This document shows, one piece after another, positions 7,016-14,893 of a stretch of 64,000 nucleotides of DNA (position 1 is the stretch's first letter; each line of letters starts with the position of its first letter). Source of the stretch: Dehalococcoidales bacterium. GTDB lineage: Bacteria > Chloroflexota > Dehalococcoidia > Dehalococcoidales > UBA5760. A program made the position numbers and the translations under genes. The notes under the pieces were generated by a model. That model was not told the origin of the DNA. It saw nothing but the letters and a program-made list of their open reading frames with translations, and did not search any database. The stretch lies in contig JAQUQE010000002.1 of NCBI GenBank assembly GCA_028716225.1, positions 62,001 through 126,000 of the forward strand, in the 5' to 3' direction.

Positions 7016-7726
7016 ATGGGCGAAGCGGAAATGACTATCGCCAGAGAACTGTTCGAACTGCAGGAAATAGACCTCGAGATCGAGTCCAACGAGCAGGCCG
7101 TCCGGGAGATGACGGCCCGGCTCGGGGAGAGTGAGGCGTTGCTACAGGCCAGAAGTGAGCTTGCCGCGGCCAAGGAGCACCTCGAGGAACAGGGCCGCCG
7201 CCAGCGCGACCTGGAGGGTGAAATAGCCGATACCGGAGCCAAGCTGGCACGCACCGAGGACCAGATGTACAGTGGGCGGACCACCAACCCCAAGGAGCTG
7301 ACCGGACTGCAGCAGGAAGCCGGCATCCTGAAAGCAAAGCGCAGCGACCTGGAGGACCGGGCAGTGGAGGTAATCGAGCAGACCGAGGCCGCCGCCGCTC
7401 GAACCGCCGACCTGACCGGCCGGCTGGCCAAACTGACCGCGGAGTGGCAGGCGGAGCAGCAGCAGCTTAAGAATGAGATAGCAGAGCGGGAACAGCGCCT
7501 GGCCGGTCTTACCGCGAAGCGGGCGTCGCTGGCCGCCGCTATCGAACCGGCCGCACTGGGGGTATACCACGATCTCAGGAAGCGCAGGGGGACGGCGGTG
7601 GCCGGAGTAGAGCAGGGCATCTGCCGCGGCTGCCGGATATCGCTCTCCAGCGCCCAGATGCAGCGGGTCAGGAGCGGCGGCCTCATCGAGTGTACCAGCT
7701 GCGGCCGCATCCTCTTCCTGCCCTGA
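7016..7726 (+). CDS. Coiled-coil protein with C-terminal C4 zinc ribbon (COG1579 type)
   Basis: 236 residues. Residues about 10-185 are almost all heptad-type coiled coil, rich in Glu, Ala, Leu and Arg. The C-terminus holds a zinc ribbon with two CxxC knuckles (GICRGCRI and IECTSCGRI). COG1579 proteins are thought to bind nucleic acid, with no defined reaction. A TATAGA -10-like box abuts the ATG at 7016 (with TTGCAC 16 bp further up), so the real start may be the ATG at 7031 (MTIARELFELQ). In other genomes this gene is often near RNase HI, which follows here at 8119. Confidence 0.8.
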   Translation: MGEAEMTIARELFELQEIDLEIESNEQAVREMTARLGESEALLQARSELAAAKEHLEEQGRRQRDLEGEIADTGAKLARTEDQMYSGRTTNPKELTGLQQEAGILKAKRSDLEDRAVEVIEQTEAAAARTADLTGRLAKLTAEWQAEQQQLKNEIAEREQRLAGLTAKRASLAAAIEPAALGVYHDLRKRRGTAVAGVEQGICRGCRISLSSAQMQRVRSGGLIECTSCGRILFLP

Positions 7727-7841
7727 GCAAGCGCAGCCCCTTCACAAAGAAACATCTCCCCACGGCAGGATGGGATAGATAGAAGAAAGGTACACCGCCT
7801 CGCCAGGGTGGTTCGCGAAATCACGGCAAGTTGAATAAAAA

Positions 7842-8010
7842 CCTCCTTCCCCGCGACAACGGGGAACTTTGTAATAGCACAGCAGATTATAATAATGTAG
7901 CCTTCCCTCACCACGGTAGGGGTATTACATTAGCAAAGCAGAACATAGTAATGTAGCTCCCCCTCCACAGCAGGGGGACTGCACCAGCACAGCAGATAAT
8001 AGTAATGTAG
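7842..8010. repeat. Three tandem ~55-bp hairpin units
   Basis: Units at 7842-7900, 7901-7956 and 7957-8010. Each begins with a C-rich/G-rich hairpin (for example TTCCCCG...CGGGGAA and CCCCCTCCACAGCAGGGGG) and ends with a conserved tail of the form agcanagcag-at-atagtaatgtag. A fourth hairpin starts at 8011 and runs into the dispersed repeat. Arms differ but stay complementary between units. With the next element this fills the 393-bp space 7727-8118, where no gene is seen. Confidence 0.7.
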
Positions 8011-8115
8011 CCTTTCCCCCGCCAAAGCGGGGGATTTGAAGGGGCGCAGCCCCTTCACAAATAAAAACTTTCCCCTTCCCCTAACTAAGGGGAAGGGGAC
8101 TAAGGGGATAGGGTC
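8011..8115. repeat. Dispersed palindromic repeat, modules C, B and A'
   Basis: CCCCCGCCAAAGCGGGGG hairpin, then AAGGGGCGCAGCCCCTT (module B), then CTTCCCCTAACTAAGGGGAAG (module A variant) and ggggactaaggggatagggt. The same order and closing text recur at 13330-13410 and 14530-14645. Confidence 0.75.
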
Positions 8116-8118
8116 ACC

Positions 8119-8514
8119 ATGAAAGTAATTATCCACGCCGACGGAGCCTCGCGGGGCAACCCCGGCCAGTCTGCCATCGGCGCCACCATCAAGGACACCG
8201 AAGGGCGGCTGCTGGCCGCTGTCTCGCAAAGGATCGGCCTTGCCACCAACAACCAGGCCGAATACCGCGCCGTTATCGCCGCCCTCGAGCAAGCTCTCAA
8301 GCTGGGCGCCGCCTCCGCCGAGGTGTACCTCGACTCGGAGCTGGTGGTCAAGCAGCTCAAGGGCAGCTACCGGGTGAAGAACGCCGCCCTCAAACCGCTT
8401 CATGACCGGGCCGTCGGGCTAGCCGGTGCGCTGCAAGGCTTCCGGGTCAGCCACCTGCCCCGCTGCCGCAACGCTGAGGCGGACGCGCTGGCCAACCGGG
8501 CCTTTTCCGGCTGA
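8119..8514 (+). CDS. Ribonuclease HI family protein
   Basis: 131 residues. The RNase H fold has all four catalytic acids in place: D8 (HADGASRGNPG), E48 (NNQAEYRA), D72 (VYLDSELV) and D122 (RNAEADALAN). It removes RNA from RNA-DNA hybrids during replication and repair. It is shorter than E. coli RNase HI and lacks a clear basic protrusion, as is common in the reverse-transcriptase-like RNase HI group. A second RNase H, RnhB, is encoded at 62524. The 300 bp after this gene hold the promoter and leader of the first S-layer-like gene. Confidence 0.9.
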   Translation: MKVIIHADGASRGNPGQSAIGATIKDTEGRLLAAVSQRIGLATNNQAEYRAVIAALEQALKLGAASAEVYLDSELVVKQLKGSYRVKNAALKPLHDRAVGLAGALQGFRVSHLPRCRNAEADALANRAFSG

Positions 8515-8564
8515 TCCAATATCATACTAAAGTATTATGCACAGGTAATTTCAGCGATAATGCC

Positions 8565-8592
8565 TTGACCTATTGACAAGCTGTGATATAAT
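8565..8592 (+). promoter_or_regulatory. Promoter of S-layer-like gene 1
   Basis: TATAAT at 8587-8592 preceded by TGTGA (extended -10), with TTGACC 16 bp upstream (8565-8570). A second TTGACA (8573-8578) lies only 8 bp from the -10. That 8-bp arrangement is repeated at 14659, 20298 and 22797. Confidence 0.65.
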
Positions 8593-8812
8593 GATAAATG
8601 AGTTGCTAGGCCAAGGAGGTGGTGCCATAGAGAGAGCCCGGAGGGATACTCCAGCGATCCATATTCCGAAGGGGGATGCCCTTGATATCAGGAGCATATC
8701 CGAAAACCAGAAAACATAGCCTTTCTCCACAGAGAAAAAAAGAGGTATATGTTGTTATATCTTTATCTGGAGAAAAGGTAATACTTAAAATTTAAGGAGA
8801 AAATATAGGTCG
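8593..8812 (+). promoter_or_regulatory. Conserved structured 5' leader, copy 1
   Basis: About 220 nt between promoter and ATG, similar to 14679-14893 and more distantly to 22817-23066. It contains AAGGAGGTG (8613-8621) followed by GTG-CCA-TAG, a CGGAG...CTCC hairpin, the block ATTCCGAAGGGGGA, and a long stem with arms TCTCCA/TGGAGA. The true ribosome site AAGGAG lies just before the gene. No known riboswitch class was recognised. Confidence 0.65.
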
Positions 8813-11800
8813 ATGAAAACTAAACTGATTTCTAAGATACTTGGCGTAGGACTGGCCATCGGTCTCGTCTTCTCGCTGGGCGCCGCCTTCGTGGCCGCTC
8901 CAGCCGCTTCTGCCGACGAGATGGAATGGGGCGCGGTCAACACGCCGAGTTGGGATGACCTGGTCATCCTGCCCAGCTCCGACATCCTCGACTACGCCGT
9001 CGGCGGCGACGAGGGCGACATCATCTACGCCGTCCTCGAACTGAACGCCGGCTGCACCGAGGTTGGCGTGGTAGTTGATGAAATAGACAATCCTAACTAT
9101 CAACCGGAAGGAGAGCCTCCAGCAGACCCAGAAGGAGATCCGGAATTTCTTGATGTCTGGAGCACCTGGGCCGTGGTCAAATCCGATGACGGCGGTGTCA
9201 CCTGGAGCGACATCACCGAGAATATCGTCGATGCCTCCAGCCTTCCCTTCGAGGCCGTTGACATCATGAGCCTGAACCTGGTGGCGGTGTCCCCAGATGA
9301 CGACGACTGGGTGGCCGTGGCCGGATACTTCGATGAGGATACTGTTGAATCAGGACTGGTTCCACATACCTATCACTACGCCAGTGATGAGGTCGTTCCC
9401 TTCGTAGTCGCCTCCGAGGACGGCGGCTCTAACTTCACCTTTGCTCACTGGGTAGTTGACGGTGACGAGAACATGCTCACTATCGCCGACATGGCCATCT
9501 CCATCGAGCGGGACGGCATCCACAACATCGCCCTGGCCGGCACCGCCACCGTTAACGGCGTGAATGAGGATGGAACATTTAACTTTGCGCCTGTCAATCC
9601 CGGTGTCGGTGCTCCCGGCGCCATCTTCCGCCTCGAGGCGGGAACCTGGCTCACCGGCGGCTGGGAGGACACCCGCTGCTACGACGGCTGGGACGGGGCC
9701 ACCGAGGACCCCTGCGACGAGCAGGACTGGTCGATCTACACCACCGGCATTGTCGCCGTTGACTTCTCGCCCAACTTCGACATGGACGACACCATCGTCG
9801 CCATGGGTGTGGGCGGACCGGACGGTGATCCGATGTGGTACCACTACCCCTATCTCATAGAAGGGACCTGGGATGGCGGCGGTGCCTGGAACGGCGAGGC
9901 CGGCTTCGGCAGCGCCCCGGTCCAGATAACCGACGAGGGGACTGACCTGATTACCTTCTACGCCCGCTACATGATGGGCTTCGCCCTGCCCGCTGACTTC
10001 GACGGACAGGACGGCAGCGCCAACAACATCTATCTCTACGTCAACGCCCTGCATATGACCAGCGAGGAGACCGGCGGCTTCGTCTTCATCTCCGAGGACT
10101 GCGACGACCTCTCCATGCGCTGCGGCCCCTCGGGAGACCCGCTGCTGGCCAGTATCGATGTCCACGGTGACGCCGACAGCTGCAAGGCAATGGTGGGCAC
10201 CCTGGGCGTGGATGTTGAGATTGACGATTTTCCACCAGGGGAAGAGGAATTCGAGGTATCCTGTACTGAGGCCTGCGTCGGCGTGGCGGTCTACCACACC
10301 GTAGAGCTCGACGACTGCTGCCCGGAGTGGGAGTGCGCCTGCAAGGACCCCTCGGGCCCCGGCATGGCGGTAGTGGCCTACACCGAAGACGGTGAGAAGG
10401 CCTTCGCCACCACCACCGGCAGCCAGACCTTCCTCTACGGCAGCTTCGATGCCAACCTCAACCTGGCAGATCTGAGCACCGGTATGTGGGGCTATGATTC
10501 CGATATCGTAGATGGTAGCTGGGCAAATTGGGCACTGCTCGTACCGGGTAATGCCCTTGACGAGTCCGCCTTCTCGGTGAGCCTCGATGACGCCGTCTCC
10601 TTCAACCAGATCGGCTTGATCGACACCGATATCGACTTCCTCTCCGACCTGGCGGTCTGCCCCGACTGCAGCGTGCTCTACCTCTCCACGATCAACGTGG
10701 CAATTGACGAAACCACAGCAAATGGGGCTCCTGGGGAGCCTTGTATTCCTTACTATTCAGGGGTCTACCCCTGCGTAGACTACACCTGCTGCTATCACGA
10801 ATCCGATAACCCCGGCTGGTTTGCCTGTGACTCCGTCTGGCGCAGCTACGACAACGGCGACACCTGGGAGAGGGTTAACCACGGCGACTGGACCGACGAC
10901 GCCACCGGCTGGCTGAGCGGCTCTGACTACTTCGAGCTTGGTAGAGATGCCCAGCAGCTGCTGCTGCGGCTGCCCTGCGACGAGGACACGGAATGCTGCA
11001 CCATCTATATGGGCATTCAGAACACCGAGGAGCTCTACTACAGCCGCGACTGCGGCCAGTGCTGGAACAAGGCGGTCAACCAGAAGCTGACCATCCAGGA
11101 CTTCGCCGTTGAGAGCGAGAACGTGGTCTACATCCTCGATGACTCCGGTCAGGTTTCCAAGTCCACCCAGTACGGACGACGCCCGTCTGACGGCGTCGAC
11201 ACCGGAGTTGATACCGGCCACACCATAACCTCCTGCTGCAACCAGGGCTTCGTGGTTGTCGGCGGCGCCGGTGACGAGCCGGTAGCCTGGTCCGATGACG
11301 GCGGCGAGACCTGGAACACCACCGATGACCTGCCCGGTGACGGCGATGCTGAAGTTCACGTCGCCTGCGACCCGGTCTGTGAGAACATCGTATACGCCGC
11401 TGTTGACGGTACGGGCATCTTCCGCACCGACATCAACGAAGGCGCCTGGGATGACCTTAATCCTATGGCGTTTGACTACACCGGCATCGTGATCGCCCGC
11501 GAGGGCACCCTCTACGCCTCCAGCGACAATATCATGGCCGACAAGAGCGTCTTCTGCGAGCCTTATTCCAAGGCGACTGGTGGTCCAAACGATAAAATTG
11601 TTACCGTAGAACGCTACTGTGATGGCGACGACTGCAAGGACTACGACATGTACAGCGGTGTCGCCCGTAACCTGACCCCCTGCGAGACCGACTGCTGCGG
11701 CACCGAGGACTGGGACTACCTCATCGCCGGCATGAGCCCGAGGGATTGGGACGTTGACGGTTGTGATGAAGGCGAGGACTTCGATCAGCAACCCACTGCC

Positions 11801-12706
11801 CTCAAGATCTGCGGCTGCCTGAGCCCGGACACCAACTCCGTACTCTGGGCCATCGACACCTACTTCTACGATGTTGTCGGTGAAGGCTGCGGCCTGCTCT
11901 GGAGCTACGAGGACTGTGCCGCCAAGCACGGTCCGGAACTGACCTCCCCTGAGGACGGGGCCATCCTGGCCTGTGACGTCTGTGACAGCTGCGTAAGCGC
12001 TGCCATGACCCTCAAGTGGGAGAGAATGTGCCTGGCCTGCAGCTACGACATCGAGATTATGGACGAGGACGGCAACGTCATTGCCGATTGGATCGATGAG
12101 GAGATTACCGGCGACCCGCCTACCTTCTACGTTGATGCAGGGTTGGAGTGCGGCCGCACCTACACCTGGCACGTTCGAGAGGCCAACACCGAGACCGACG
12201 AGTGCGTCCACAGCCCATGGTCCGAAACCTGGAGCTTCACCATCGAGGCCTCTTCGGCTAACGCGGTTCAGCTGATCGCCCCCGAACAGGGTGCGGTAGT
12301 TGCCCAGCGCACCGGAGTCGGCTTCTCCTGGAGCAGCGTCTACGACGCCACCACCTACAGCTTCGTCCTCTCCGCCAGCCCCGACCTCTCCGGCGCCCTG
12401 GCCAGTGCTGATGTTAGCGGTACCGCCTACGCCTACTCGGGCACCCTGGACTACGAGACCACCTACTACTGGCAGGTAACCGCCTGGAAGGACGGCACCA
12501 TGCTCTCCCAGAGCGATGTCGGCACCTTCGCCGTCGCTGCTGAGGAGTACATACCGCCCGAACCACAGCCCCAGGAACCTCCGGTTATCAACATCCCGCC
12601 CACCCAGCAGATAACCCCGACCTGGATCTACGCTGTGATCGGCATCGGCGCGGCGCTGATTGTAGTGGTAATCGTCCTGATTGTTCGGAGCAGGAGATCA
12701 TCCTAA
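8813..12706 (+). CDS. S-layer-like surface protein 1 with BNR/Asp-box repeats
   Basis: 1297 residues. Signal peptide 1-34 (MKTKLISK, AxA before DEMEW). A long beta-propeller-like body carries Asp-box motifs S-x-D-x-G-x-T-W, for example near residues 122 (KSDDGGVTW), 200 (SEDGGSNF), 676 (RSYDNGDTW) and 825 (WSDDGGETW). Many Cys pairs (DDCCPEWEC, DTECCTIY, DCGQCWNK) follow. Two FnIII-like units lie near 1040-1240, then a Pro-rich stalk and a membrane span with a RSRRSS tail. Dehalococcoides BNR/Asp-box proteins are annotated as S-layer proteins, so an envelope-coat role is inferred. Paralogs lie at 14894 and 23067. AAGGAG precedes the chosen ATG. Confidence 0.85.
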   Translation: MKTKLISKILGVGLAIGLVFSLGAAFVAAPAASADEMEWGAVNTPSWDDLVILPSSDILDYAVGGDEGDIIYAVLELNAGCTEVGVVVDEIDNPNYQPEGEPPADPEGDPEFLDVWSTWAVVKSDDGGVTWSDITENIVDASSLPFEAVDIMSLNLVAVSPDDDDWVAVAGYFDEDTVESGLVPHTYHYASDEVVPFVVASEDGGSNFTFAHWVVDGDENMLTIADMAISIERDGIHNIALAGTATVNGVNEDGTFNFAPVNPGVGAPGAIFRLEAGTWLTGGWEDTRCYDGWDGATEDPCDEQDWSIYTTGIVAVDFSPNFDMDDTIVAMGVGGPDGDPMWYHYPYLIEGTWDGGGAWNGEAGFGSAPVQITDEGTDLITFYARYMMGFALPADFDGQDGSANNIYLYVNALHMTSEETGGFVFISEDCDDLSMRCGPSGDPLLASIDVHGDADSCKAMVGTLGVDVEIDDFPPGEEEFEVSCTEACVGVAVYHTVELDDCCPEWECACKDPSGPGMAVVAYTEDGEKAFATTTGSQTFLYGSFDANLNLADLSTGMWGYDSDIVDGSWANWALLVPGNALDESAFSVSLDDAVSFNQIGLIDTDIDFLSDLAVCPDCSVLYLSTINVAIDETTANGAPGEPCIPYYSGVYPCVDYTCCYHESDNPGWFACDSVWRSYDNGDTWERVNHGDWTDDATGWLSGSDYFELGRDAQQLLLRLPCDEDTECCTIYMGIQNTEELYYSRDCGQCWNKAVNQKLTIQDFAVESENVVYILDDSGQVSKSTQYGRRPSDGVDTGVDTGHTITSCCNQGFVVVGGAGDEPVAWSDDGGETWNTTDDLPGDGDAEVHVACDPVCENIVYAAVDGTGIFRTDINEGAWDDLNPMAFDYTGIVIAREGTLYASSDNIMADKSVFCEPYSKATGGPNDKIVTVERYCDGDDCKDYDMYSGVARNLTPCETDCCGTEDWDYLIAGMSPRDWDVDGCDEGEDFDQQPTALKICGCLSPDTNSVLWAIDTYFYDVVGEGCGLLWSYEDCAAKHGPELTSPEDGAILACDVCDSCVSAAMTLKWERMCLACSYDIEIMDEDGNVIADWIDEEITGDPPTFYVDAGLECGRTYTWHVREANTETDECVHSPWSETWSFTIEASSANAVQLIAPEQGAVVAQRTGVGFSWSSVYDATTYSFVLSASPDLSGALASADVSGTAYAYSGTLDYETTYYWQVTAWKDGTMLSQSDVGTFAVAAEEYIPPEPQPQEPPVINIPPTQQITPTWIYAVIGIGAALIVVVIVLIVRSRRSS

Positions 12707-12743
12707 CTCCTAACCCTTCTCGCTTCGACTCTTAGAGACTGAG

Positions 12744-12778
12744 AGAGCCCCCCGGTATTCTCGGGGGGCTCTTCTTTA
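12744..12778 (+). terminator. Rho-independent terminator after S-layer-like gene 1
   Basis: Stem AGAGCCCCCCG / CGGGGGGCTCT with loop gtattct and a T-rich tail. Equivalent hairpins follow paralogs 2 and 3. Confidence 0.9.
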
Positions 12779-12782
12779 TTAG

Positions 12783-13436
12783 TTTTTCTTAGGTAACCTC
12801 TCCCCCTTGATCCCCATCTCCTTAATAAGGAGAGGGGGAATGGTTTTTCTTTAAGAGGGGCTGCGCCCCTCTTTGACACCCGCTTTTTACTTAAGGAAAG
12901 ACAAAGCCCATCATCATAAAACCTGATCCAAGAACCACTCCTGCCCCTCTTATACACCCTCTTTTTTACTTAAGGAAAGGCGAAGTTCGTCATCATAAAA
13001 CCGGCTCTTATGAACCGCTAAAGACCCTCTTATGAAACCTCCTTTTGCTCAAGGTTTACACCCACCCTTTACTCAGGGATTTAAGGGAAGGCAAAGCCTA
13101 TCTTTACAACACAAGAGGAGGAAACTTGCTCAGAGGGAAATCAGGGGTAGTTTACTGAAGCATAGCAAATTGAAGAAAAAACCAGGCTACGCCCCTCTTA
13201 CACACCATCATCAGGGCTATTTAAGAATACGCCTTAACGATAAAACTGCCTTTTAAGCGCCCCTCTTAGACACCCGCTTTTTACTTAAGGAAAACGAAGC
13301 CCCATCATTACAGAGTAGGGGGTAGTTTGAAGGGGCTGACGCCCCTTCACAAAAAAGAAATCTCCCCTTCCCCTTAGCAAGGGGAAGGGGATTAAGGGGA
13401 TAGGGTCCCAAATATCCAGTAGTTTATCAGTTTGCC
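12783..13436. repeat. Cluster of dispersed repeats
   Basis: This 650-bp stretch has no convincing gene. It holds module A (12795-12840), module B (12855-12873), then two or three imperfect direct copies built around acttaaggaaag...aagcccatcatcataaaacc (12890-13010). Next comes a block ggctatttaagaatacgcc (13214-13232) shared with 18727 and 22566, and a full B plus A' unit at 13335-13412. One 74-codon open frame at 13032 is made of repeat sequence and was not called. Confidence 0.7.
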
Positions 13437-13456
13437 AAGTTCATTTGTGTTAATGC

Positions 13457-13462
13457 TATAAT
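13457..13462 (+). promoter_or_regulatory. Extended -10 box, probably giving a leaderless transcript
   Basis: TGC-TATAAT with the -10 ending 8 nt before the ATG at 13471. There is no Shine-Dalgarno. A weak -35 TTGCCA lies at 13432-13437. Confidence 0.5.
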
Positions 13463-13470
13463 AACCTGCG

Positions 13471-13965
13471 ATGGCTTTAAAGGATGCTCTAATCAGTCTC
13501 AATGAATTACAAGCAAGCGGTATCATATCGGATTATGCAATTTGCGGTGGGTATGCTTGTGTTTACTACGAAGTAGGCCAGCCCACCTATGATTTGGACG
13601 TCTTAACTGTTTCGGTTTCTAAAGATGATATTCACGATATATATGAGTATTACGGGAAGCAAGGGGCGAAGATAGAGAATATATACATCTATATAAAGGA
13701 TATGCCCGTTCAATTTATTCCCAATATAAGCCCACTGCACGAGGAGGCAGTTGCAAGGGCTACCGAACTCCTTTTCGATGATATCAGAGGCAAAATTGTT
13801 ACTGTAGAATATTTGATAGCTCTCCTATTGACAGCATATCGGGAAAAGGATAGAATCAGAATACAGAGGCTGTTAGATAAAGCTGACAGAAGTATATTAT
13901 TAGACGTTGTTCAGAGATTTGACGATGGTCAACTATACGAAAGATACAAAGAGATTTTGGCATGA
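13471..13965 (+). CDS. AbiEii-like nucleotidyltransferase-fold protein
   Basis: 164 residues. The N-terminal motif GGYACVYYEVGQPTYDLDVL gives the GG and the D-x-D (D41, D43) of the minimal nucleotidyltransferase fold used by AbiEii/AbiGii toxins. The region KIVTVEYLIALLLTAYREKD is the usual conserved segment that follows. Family toxins add nucleotides to tRNA or other targets and act in abortive infection. The usual AbiEi antitoxin is not seen. The base composition is clearly more AT-rich than the neighbours, suggesting transfer. It is flanked by repeats and by an IS1 remnant. Confidence 0.7.
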   Translation: MALKDALISLNELQASGIISDYAICGGYACVYYEVGQPTYDLDVLTVSVSKDDIHDIYEYYGKQGAKIENIYIYIKDMPVQFIPNISPLHEEAVARATELLFDDIRGKIVTVEYLIALLLTAYREKDRIRIQRLLDKADRSILLDVVQRFDDGQLYERYKEILA

Positions 13966-14084
13966 AAGAGGGCAAGCCAGGATTGCCCTGGATAAGAAGC
14001 GTGCCAGTGCGTCCACATCCGAAAAGAAGAGGACGCAATCTCACATGCAATCCGATATACGCTTCTTGAGGTCAGGAACGATCA
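13962..14084 (+). pseudogene. Possible broken small gene after the AbiEii-like gene
   Basis: An ATG overlaps the upstream stop (ATGA) and opens MKEGKPGLPWIRS for 35 codons. A different frame, open from 13996, reads EEDAISHAIRYTLLEVRNDH and looks more protein-like, but it has no start. The two could be parts of one frameshifted gene cut by the IS1 remnant at 14085. Weakly supported. Confidence 0.25.
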
Positions 14085-14468
14085 TCAAGAAGGTTTGAGC
14101 CGTATTTTACTTACAAACCTGACAATATCCTCTACAGACCAAATCCTATTCGCTAATCCGACTGCCGTAGTTGATGCTCGTGGGTAAGGATTTGCCAAAG
14201 AACTGTGTGTCTTAACAAAGTTATAGTGCCTAAAGCATAGCGCTATAGCGTACATATTATTCTCCAGCTTCTTTGAAAAGCCGTTTGTTAATCGAGTAAA
14301 CCGCCTCATATTCATATGTATTCTTAGATTCTGCCTTTCAGCATAGCTTGTAGATATTTGTTTCGGGTCGGGATTCCCTTGAATTATTCTGTGTTCAGCA
14401 CCTATGCAGTTAACGCAACTGCAGCGACTTTCGCTCTCCGTTTCTCCCCCATAGAGTCTAATGAGCAT
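14085..14468 (-). pseudogene. IS1-family transposase, C-terminal fragment
   Basis: 127 codons matching the last third of IS1-type transposases: CIGAEHRIIQGNPDP, STSYAERQNLRIHM, then RRFTRLTNGFSKKLENNMY, YNFVKTHSSL and WSVEDIV. The zinc-finger/HTH InsA part and the first catalytic Asp are missing, so it cannot transpose by itself. The ATG at 14468 is inside the family domain, not a true start. No clear terminal inverted repeats were found at either end. It marks an old insertion between the AbiEii-like gene and S-layer-like gene 2. Confidence 0.8.
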
Positions 14469-14469
14469 A

Positions 14470-14650
14470 GCATAGCATATTATGTAATGTATCCTTTTCC
14501 CACCAAGGCGGAAATTTTGAGGCGGTGAAGCAGATGTATCCTTACCCCGCTAAAGCGGGGTAGTTTGAAGGGGCGAATGCCCCTTCAAAAACAAATATTC
14601 TCCCCTTCCCCTTGCTAAGGGGAAGGGGACCAAGGGGATAGGGTCCCTAT
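14470..14650. repeat. Dispersed repeats before S-layer-like gene 2
   Basis: Two hairpin units with the tail form gtaatgtatcctt and cagatgtatcctt (related to the tandem units at 7842-8010), then ACCCCGCTAAAGCGGGGT, module B variant AAGGGGCGAATGCCCCTT and module A' CTTCCCCTTGCTAAGGGGAAG, ending aaggggatagggtcc. Confidence 0.7.
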
Positions 14651-14658
14651 ATTACCTA

Positions 14659-14678
14659 TTGACAAGCCGTGGTATAAC
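14659..14678 (+). promoter_or_regulatory. Promoter motif of S-layer-like gene 2
   Basis: TTGACA (14659-14664), 8 bp, TATAAC (14673-14678) with GTGG before the -10. It is the same compact arrangement as at 8573, 20298 and 22797. No good -35 stands 16-18 bp upstream. Confidence 0.5.
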
Positions 14679-14893
14679 CATAATGAGTTATTCTGTGCCG
14701 GAGGTGATGCCGTAGAGAAAGCCCGGAGGAATGCTCCAGCTACTCTTATTCCGAAGGGGGACGCTCCTGAAGGCGGGAGCACAGCGGAAAACCGGAAAAC
14801 ATAACCTTTTCTCCAATGAGAAATAGAGGTGTGTTTCTTGACATCTTTATCTGGAGAGAGGTAATACAAAATTTAAGGAGAAAATTTAGGTCG
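14679..14893 (+). promoter_or_regulatory. Conserved structured 5' leader, copy 2
   Basis: GGAGGTG is followed directly by ATG-CCG-TAG (14707-14715). Then CCCGGAGG...CTCCAGC, ATTCCGAAGGGGGA and a stem with arms TCTCCA (14813-14818) and TGGAGA (14853-14858) appear. Layout and many blocks are shared with copy 1. A longer frame upstream of the signal peptide (from 14816) runs through this leader and is not the real start. Confidence 0.65.

Noticed and set aside
7842-8010. Possible CRISPR array
   Set aside because: Only three units, imperfect repeats of 54-59 bp, no unique spacers of equal length between constant repeats, and no cas genes in the window.
8687-8806. 39-codon upstream open frame in leader 1 (starting ATG-CCC-TTG)
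   Set aside because: The ATG is not kept in leaders 2 and 3, and the frame is disrupted there.
8593-8812. Known riboswitch (c-di-GMP, cobalamin, TPP, yybP-ykoY, ZTP) in the S-layer leaders
   Set aside because: None of the class-defining core sequences could be found. The leader is kept as an unassigned conserved element.
9350-12211. Long antisense open frames (for example 9350-10297 and 10757-12211, minus strand) inside the first S-layer-like gene
   Set aside because: They arise from the GC-rich third positions of the real gene, have low-complexity Val/Ala/Gly/Asp composition, no ribosome sites, and no counterpart as conserved protein.
13032-13256. 74-codon frame in the repeat cluster
   Set aside because: It is made of dispersed repeat sequence, has no ribosome site and no protein-like pattern.
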